Assembly (NCBI GenBank): GCA_937959275.1
Contig: CALGLU010000090.1
Coordinates: 1-37,342 of the forward strand
Origin: an uncultured Saprospiraceae bacterium
GTDB taxonomy: Bacteria; Bacteroidota; Bacteroidia; Chitinophagales; Saprospiraceae
Reading direction: 5' to 3'
Length of the DNA stretch: 37,342 nt
Of the stretch, positions 32,260-37,342 are shown in pieces. The notes below the pieces were generated by a model. It searched no databases and was not told the DNA's origin. It worked only from the letters and a program-made list of their open reading frames with translations. The position numbers and the translations under genes were made by a program. Numbering within the stretch: the first letter of the stretch is position 1; every line of letters starts with the position of its first letter.

Positions 32260-33384
32260 GTGAATTTCAAAGAATTATTCAAACTTCAAGGGAAATTAAA
32301 GGGATCAGAATCTCTTATCTTAGGTTTTATTGGTCTACTGATCTTTATCGCGTTATGGTGGATGATGGCTGAGATAAAGTCTATTCAAAGACCAATCGTT
32401 GAAGGCTATACATATCAACTGCCTTCATCTCTAGATGAAAATAATCAAGCCTTATTAGATTCAATTGCTAAGGCTGACTCTATTGCTTATGCCAATGCGA
32501 CAACGTTTGAAAAGGCGTATCCATTGATACCAACACCTCCAATGGTATTGACATCATTCAGCAGCTTAATATCTGAAGATCATTTGATCTCTCACGCATT
32601 AAGTTCTATATGGCTTAACATAAAAGGGTATCTCTGGGCGATTTTAATTTCCATTCCCATAGGGTTCATTATCGGACTATACCCATTATTCAAAGGCCTC
32701 TTTAGTAAACAAGTCGATGCACTCCGATATTTACCGATGACTGCATTGACTGGACTATTTATCACCTGGTTTGGTATTGGGATTAATATGAAGGTTGCCT
32801 TTTTAGCATTTGGAATCATCGTCTATTTATTGCCTGTCGTTGCTCAACGAGTCAGAGAAGTGCAGGATATTTATACGAAAACAGCCTTTACCTTAGGAGC
32901 TACAAATTGGCAAATGATTAAAACTGTCTATATCCCATCTGTCATGGCAAAGTTGATGGATGATATAAGAGTATTAACAGCAATCTCTTGGACATACATT
33001 ATCATTGCTGAATTGATGAGTCGAGAAGATGGGGTAGGAGCCTTAATTTATCAAAAAGCAAGAGGTGGACAAATTGAAAAAGTGTTTGCCATTCTGATTG
33101 TTATCATAATCATTGGATTTTTGCAGGATAGAATATTTAAGTTTATGGATAAACGCTTGATTCCTTATAAGACCCAGAATGCTGTGATGCCTGGCATAAA
33201 GGAATCTCAATACGGTATTTATACTATTTTATTTTTTCTTGTTATCACCATTCTACTCGGTTCGGTTGTGAGCTTATCCGCCATTAAGTGGACCTTGATC
33301 TTACCGATTATAATCATATCCGCTGTATTAATTATTTTATACGGGGAATGGAAAATCTATAAAGCCAGTTCAGCCAATGCCTAA
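32260..33384 (+). CDS. ABC transporter permease (NitT/TauT/SsuC-like) with an N-terminal insert
   Basis: A 374-residue permease of the binding-protein-dependent type. The first membrane helix (about 18-37) is followed by a ~50-residue extra, probably periplasmic, segment (about 40-90: S-I-A-K-A-D-S-I-A-Y) before the usual P-x-P-P-M-V-L start of the transport domain. Then come several helices and the EAA-like loop T-L-G-A-T-N-W-Q-M-I-K-T-V-Y-I-P, with two further helices at the C-terminus. The start is GTG at 32260, six bases after the previous stop; the ORF has no earlier usable start. It overlaps the ATPase gene by 8 bases. Confidence 0.88.
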   Translation: MNFKELFKLQGKLKGSESLILGFIGLLIFIALWWMMAEIKSIQRPIVEGYTYQLPSSLDENNQALLDSIAKADSIAYANATTFEKAYPLIPTPPMVLTSFSSLISEDHLISHALSSIWLNIKGYLWAILISIPIGFIIGLYPLFKGLFSKQVDALRYLPMTALTGLFITWFGIGINMKVAFLAFGIIVYLLPVVAQRVREVQDIYTKTAFTLGATNWQMIKTVYIPSVMAKLMDDIRVLTAISWTYIIIAELMSREDGVGALIYQKARGGQIEKVFAILIVIIIIGFLQDRIFKFMDKRLIPYKTQNAVMPGIKESQYGIYTILFFLVITILLGSVVSLSAIKWTLILPIIIISAVLIILYGEWKIYKASSANA

Positions 33385-34180
33385 TTTCACAGATACAGAG
33401 TTACGAGATATTATAGAATTGCGTGGGATTGGACAATCGTATGACGGCGGCGCTAATTGGATCATGAAAGACCTAGAATTCCTAATTGAAGACAAGCCCG
33501 AGCAGGGACAATTTGTCGTGATTTTAGGCATGTCGGGTTGTGGCAAATCTACCTTATTAAGATACATTGCAGGTTTGCAAGAACCAACAGAAGGGACAGT
33601 TCTTATCGATGGCAAATCAATAGCCGAAGCTCAGAGAGTCAGTATGGTTTTTCAACGGTATTCGTCCTTGCCGTGGATGACAGTTTTAGATAATGTCGGC
33701 TTAGGGCTCCAATATCAAGGGATGGCTAAGGATGAAAGAGATGAGAAGGCAATTGAGATGTTGAAACTAGTCGGATTGGAAGGGCAGGAGTATAAATATG
33801 CTCAGTATCCCACATTATCAGGTGGTCAGTTACAGCGTGTTGCGATTGCAAGAAGCTTGCTGGCTAATCCTAAAATTCTATTGATGGATGAGCCTTTTGG
33901 AGCGTTGGACGTGCGTACGCGGCTTCAAATGCAGGACTTACTGTCTAGTATCTGGCGCAAGTTTCAATCTACAATTGTCTTTGTTACACATGATATTCCA
34001 GAAGCTGTTTATCTAGGTGATGACATCTATATTATGAAGTCTGCGCCATCTAAAATTGTGCGCCACATCAAAGTGGATTTACCTTTAGTCAGAGACAGAC
34101 AAACGAAACGAGATCCGAGATACACGGCATTAGTCCATCAAGTCGAAGATGAGATGATCTCTGTCGCGGAAATGGGATAG
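33377..34180 (+). CDS. ABC transporter ATPase (NitT/TauT/SsuB-like)
   Basis: The 267-residue protein is the ATPase partner of the permease just upstream. It has Walker A G-M-S-G-C-G-K-S-T near 49-57, Q-loop V-F-Q-R-Y-S-S-L-P-W, signature L-S-G-G-Q-L-Q-R, Walker B I-L-L-M-D-E-P-F-G-A-L-D and switch V-T-H-D. The G-A-L-D ending and S-S-L-P-W Q-loop are typical of the nitrate/sulfonate/taurine ATPases. Its ATG lies inside the permease gene (8-base overlap), and it is the last gene of the operon. The transported or sensed molecule is not known. Confidence 0.92.
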   Translation: MPNFTDTELRDIIELRGIGQSYDGGANWIMKDLEFLIEDKPEQGQFVVILGMSGCGKSTLLRYIAGLQEPTEGTVLIDGKSIAEAQRVSMVFQRYSSLPWMTVLDNVGLGLQYQGMAKDERDEKAIEMLKLVGLEGQEYKYAQYPTLSGGQLQRVAIARSLLANPKILLMDEPFGALDVRTRLQMQDLLSSIWRKFQSTIVFVTHDIPEAVYLGDDIYIMKSAPSKIVRHIKVDLPLVRDRQTKRDPRYTALVHQVEDEMISVAEMG

Positions 34181-34281
34181 CGAGCACCTCTAATTGGACA
34201 AAACCTGCCCACGTTTCACCTTAGAAAATAAAGTAAAAAATGTTCTTGTAGAGATCAAGTTTAAAAGGTCAATTTGGCTGA

Positions 34282-34785
34282 TTACCAAGCCATATCGTCC
34301 TCTATACTTACATCTTCTGTACCAGTTGAGGGTTTATCCTCTGGAGTGACAGGATCAGCAACAACATCAGCACTAGTCGTATCAGCCTCAGTCGTCGTAG
34401 ACTCTACTGGAGAACTAGCAGTTTCAGTACTTCGTTGTGTTGGGTCATAAACTATTCCAGCAGCTTCATCAGCAGCTTTTTTAGCTTCCCACTCTTCTTG
34501 GCGACGCTCAAATTGCTCATAGTCATAATCTGGCATCAGATCAGTTTTGACATGATCAACTGTTTCGTTTAAGGCATTCATAAATCGATTGAAGTCCTCT
34601 TTGTACAAGAAGATTTTGTGTCGATCATAGCCTTCACCATTAAATTTTTTGGTGCTTTCCGTCAATGTGACATAAAAATCACCACCTTTTGTTTTTCTGA
34701 CGTCAAAGAAATAAGTTCGTCTTCTCCCTGCTCTTACCTTGGTAGAATAAACACTTTCAAATCTCGCCGAATTATCGTTTTCCAC
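34282..34785 (-). CDS. PUR family DNA/RNA-binding protein (DUF3276)
   Basis: A Bacteroidota relative of eukaryotic Pur-alpha, expected to bind single-stranded nucleic acid. The PUR-like domain is clear: F-E-S-V-Y-S-T-K-V-R-A-G-R-R-R-T-Y-F-F-D-V-R (first ~30 residues), G-D-F-Y-V-T-L-T-E-S, and Y-D-R-H-K-I-F-L-Y-K-E-D-F. The C-terminal third is acidic, Thr/Ser-rich and probably disordered. I start it at the GTG at 34785 (V-E-N-D-N-S-A-R-F-E, 167 residues), which matches how this family begins; the frame stays open to a further GTG at 34818, which would add a hydrophobic, atypical N-terminus. Function in the cell is unknown. Confidence 0.87.
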   Translation of the reverse strand: MENDNSARFESVYSTKVRAGRRRTYFFDVRKTKGGDFYVTLTESTKKFNGEGYDRHKIFLYKEDFNRFMNALNETVDHVKTDLMPDYDYEQFERRQEEWEAKKAADEAAGIVYDPTQRSTETASSPVESTTTEADTTSADVVADPVTPEDKPSTGTEDVSIEDDMAW

Positions 34786-34855
34786 GTGCTTTAATGTTTG
34801 AGTTAGAAAAAATAACACAAATTATCTATGTAATATAGCTTACAATTCTGAAATA

Positions 34856-36649
34856 TTACTGTGTTTCTGCTTGTTTTTCTTCTCTCTGCTCGTTTAGCAT
34901 CTGATAGTAATAGCCTTTTTGTAGTAACAACTCTTCTGGAGAACCATATTCTACTATGCGACCTTCATCCAAAACTAAGACCTTATCAACCTTAAGAGAA
35001 CTGAAAATCCGATGTGTAATGATGATAGCAGATTTTTCTTCGAGTGCTGTTTTTAAGTAGTTCAGTATGTGCTGCTCTGTCGACGTATCAACCGCACTAA
35101 GACAATCATCAAGTATAACAATTTTAGGCCTTTTGATTAAGGCCCTCGCAATAGATAATCGCTGTTTTTGACCACCTGATAAGCTAACCCCACGCTCACC
35201 AACACGGGTATCAAACCCTTCTGGTAACTTGAGGATGTCATCTTTAACTGCTGCATGGTCTGCAAATTCTTCTACCATACTCATATCAGCATCGTGATTG
35301 CTGAATCGTATGTTATTACTCACAGTATCTGAGAATAGGAAAACATCTTGGGGAACATAACCTATTGTATGCCTGAGATGATTGAGATTAATCTCTTTAA
35401 CGTCCTTCCCAGCTATATGAATAGCACCTACTGTTGGATCGTACATGCGCAGCAAAAGCTCAGCTATTGTTGACTTGCCGCTTGCCGTTTTACCAATAAC
35501 GATCATTTTTTCTCCTTGCTCTAAGGTGAAGGATATATTATGCAAAGCAGTGATACCACTATTCGGATATGTAAAACTGACATTGTCAAATACAATCTTA
35601 CCCTCTAACGGAGCATTAGTTTCTGCTGTATTGCTGATTAAAGGCATCTCATCTAAAAATTCATTGATCCGTTTTTGTGATGCAGCCGCAGTCTGAATGA
35701 TCGAAGCGATCCAACCAATAGCTGTAACTGGCCAGGTGAGCATATTGACATAAATAAGGAATTGTGCTATTTCACCAGCTGTGGCTTGCCCTTTAGTCAC
35801 TTGTACACCGCCTACTAAAACAGTTAATAAGGTGCTGGCCGAGACCAATAAAATCATGAGCGGGAAGAACAAAGCATTGACCTGTGCCAGCTCAAGAGAT
35901 TTAGATTTAAATGAATCGCTTTCATCCGCAAATGCCTTTCCAAATGCTTTCTCCCTTGCATAACTCTTTATGATCTGGATACCTGAATAAGCCTCATGAG
36001 CAAAACTATTCAAACTAGCCAATTGCTTCTGAATCGCCTCACTCTTGCGATTAATCATACTACTGACGAGATAGATTGACAAGGATAAAAAGGGTAGAGG
36101 CATGAGTGTGTATAAGGACAGGGATGGGTTTGTCGTAATCATGGCATAAATCACCATGGCAAATAGAGAGACCAAGTTAATGCCATACAACAAAGCAGGC
36201 CCTAAATACATCCTCACCTTACTCACATCTTCTGAAATCCGAGACATCAAATCACCTGTACTATTCTTTTTGTAAAAACTAATATCAAGCTTTTGGTAAT
36301 GATCATATATATCCCGCCTAAGATCGTATTCTATCAATCTCGAATTGTAGATGATCGTCTGTCGCATGAAATACATAAAAACACCCATAATAACGGCATA
36401 GGCTAAGACAGTCAATCCAAAATGTAGTAAACTTGAGCCCAGATCGTCATAAAAGATAGCAGAACTAGCATCTGTTGATGTCGTTGCTTTGAAGGCCTTC
36501 ACCTTAGTCAATACAAAATCCAATGCTTCTCCTATTTCCTGTGGGACTTTAGCTTTGAAAAAATTGGAAAAGATAACACACACGGTCCCGATGAGAAGGC
36601 GTCCTTTATATCTAAGTATATATTTATTGAGTACTGCTAAATGCTCCAA
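34856..36649 (-). CDS. ABC exporter half transporter (MsbA/MDR-like)
   Basis: A 597-residue fused permease-ATPase: six membrane helices (about 18-320) and an ATPase domain (348-597). The ATPase has Walker A G-K-T-A-S-G-K-S-T at 386-394, signature L-S-G-G-Q at 490-494, D-loop S-A-V-D and switch His546. Two departures from consensus are visible: Ala at the fourth Walker A position (usually Gly) and Asp515 instead of the catalytic Glu after Asp514 in Walker B (V-I-L-D-D-C). Such Walker B changes occur in the degenerate half of heterodimeric exporters. The start is TTG at 36649. Substrate is unknown, and no partner is adjacent. Confidence 0.9.
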   Translation of the reverse strand: MEHLAVLNKYILRYKGRLLIGTVCVIFSNFFKAKVPQEIGEALDFVLTKVKAFKATTSTDASSAIFYDDLGSSLLHFGLTVLAYAVIMGVFMYFMRQTIIYNSRLIEYDLRRDIYDHYQKLDISFYKKNSTGDLMSRISEDVSKVRMYLGPALLYGINLVSLFAMVIYAMITTNPSLSLYTLMPLPFLSLSIYLVSSMINRKSEAIQKQLASLNSFAHEAYSGIQIIKSYAREKAFGKAFADESDSFKSKSLELAQVNALFFPLMILLVSASTLLTVLVGGVQVTKGQATAGEIAQFLIYVNMLTWPVTAIGWIASIIQTAAASQKRINEFLDEMPLISNTAETNAPLEGKIVFDNVSFTYPNSGITALHNISFTLEQGEKMIVIGKTASGKSTIAELLLRMYDPTVGAIHIAGKDVKEINLNHLRHTIGYVPQDVFLFSDTVSNNIRFSNHDADMSMVEEFADHAAVKDDILKLPEGFDTRVGERGVSLSGGQKQRLSIARALIKRPKIVILDDCLSAVDTSTEQHILNYLKTALEEKSAIIITHRIFSSLKVDKVLVLDEGRIVEYGSPEELLLQKGYYYQMLNEQREEKQAETQ

Positions 36650-37342
36650 TTGTTATTATGATTCTGCGATGAATTGATTAGGCAACAAAAATGCTAATAA
36701 AATTTTTAATAACGTGAATTATTTAAATAACGATTCTATCAGACTGTTTATGATTTGCTTCACTTAAGAGTGTTCCTGTCCTTTATCAATTTCATCATAA
36801 ACTTTAACCGTCATCCTGAGCCCTTAAAAACTCTCAGGGCTCTAAAAATATACTGATGACAAAAAGTGACAACTTGAGTTTACACGAAGTAATCATTTCA
36901 AGAATCAGTATTCAAGAGTGATAGGCGATGCCCTCATTTATAAAAGTCATATCCCTTCAAGCTACCAAGCATAAACCAGCCTGAAAGGCTGAGATTCCAA
37001 AGCTAGGGGCATGGCCCCTAGATATAAACAAAATAAGGTTATCAGCCTGAAGGGCTGAGATTCAAAAGCTATCAAGGTCAGTTCTGTAACGCAGAGAAGG
37101 CGTAAAAGAACAATTTAAGACGACTAGATATTTAGTTCTTGAGACACTCATGTCACAAGCACTAAATAAATGGTTGTATGAAAGCAGTTATTTTTGTCTA
37201 CTCAAGGCACAGGTTCGGTCTGATAGCCATAAATACTGTGAAAGCGTCGTACCTTGACAGACTCTAGATTAATTGCAGTATTCAAGATGATAGGCGATGC
37301 CCTCATTTATAAAAGTCATATCCCTTCAAGCTACCAAGCATA
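36650..37342. repeat. repeat-rich non-coding right end
   Basis: No gene is supported here. A ~67-bp sequence (gtattcaaga...ctaccaagcata) is present at 36906-36973 and again at 37276-37342, where the window cuts it (offset ~370). Inside are a second repeat pair (cagcctgaaaggctgagatt-type, 36977-37004 and 37043-37070), a perfect ctaggggc-atg-gcccctag hairpin at 37003-37021, and a gagccct/agggctc inverted repeat at 36818-36842. The phrase 'cagcctgaaaggctgagat' is a kind seen in Bacteroidota intergenic repeats (from memory). A 13-base match links it to the 9385 region. Confidence 0.7.

Noticed and set aside
36928-36984. Short 18-codon ORF inside the right-end repeat
   Set aside because: It is part of a repeated non-coding block, too short, and its reading frame has no ribosome-binding site.

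Overview
The window looks like a chromosomal segment of a Bacteroidota bacterium, most likely Saprospiria/Saprospiraceae or a close relative. This rests on several things seen here: a subtilisin carrying a type IX secretion (T9SS) C-terminal sorting domain; a PUR/DUF3276 protein; a DUF2520 Rossmann protein next to a single-chain CcmF/CcsA heme lyase; many secreted proteins with LRR, propeller or LVIVD repeats; AT-rich DNA with weak Shine-Dalgarno sites and several TTG or GTG starts; and intergenic repeats of a kind common in that phylum. The exact genus cannot be fixed from sequence alone.

Layout. Positions 1-140 are the apparent left end of an IS66-like element running off the window, followed by a ~170-bp tandem duplication that copies the 3' end of rimM. 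mnmA-rimM (383-1986, minus) are one-nucleotide-coupled translation/tRNA genes. An M48 lipoprotein protease follows, with a strong terminator. A divergent nucleoside block (4102-6910) holds a CNT nucleoside transporter, a uridine kinase and an Nmad3-like protein. After a large secreted LRR protein comes a minus-strand operon for cytochrome c maturation (CcmE, then CcsA/CcmF) ending in a DUF2520 protein and a 90-aa protein; FtsE is divergent from it. Positions 14.7-21.1 kb are mostly secreted proteins: a small exported protein, a Tat-like propeller protein, a DUF4412 protein and the T9SS subtilisin. The subtilisin is flanked on both sides by helically phased TGTAG repeats. holA, a beta-barrel protein and an LVIVD lipoprotein follow. 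A tight minus-strand operon (25260-28476) encodes arginine deiminase, a thioesterase, a BrkB/YihY membrane protein and a TRIC-like channel.

The most interesting gene block is 28725-34180 on the plus strand. It has six tightly packed genes: a Lys/Pro-linker coiled-coil protein, a 60-aa two-helix membrane protein, a two-TM protein with a long PspA-like coiled coil, a membrane-anchored substrate-binding domain fused to an OmpA-like peptidoglycan-binding domain, an ABC permease with an extra periplasmic segment, and a NitT/TauT-type ATPase. The arrangement suggests an ABC machine tethered to the cell wall and coupled to a membrane-remodelling or scaffold protein, rather than an ordinary importer. 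It is the best candidate for an under-described system.

The right end holds a PUR-family nucleic-acid-binding protein, an MsbA-like ABC half transporter with an altered Walker B, and ~0.7 kb of repeat-rich non-coding DNA. No tRNA, rRNA or CRISPR array was seen.
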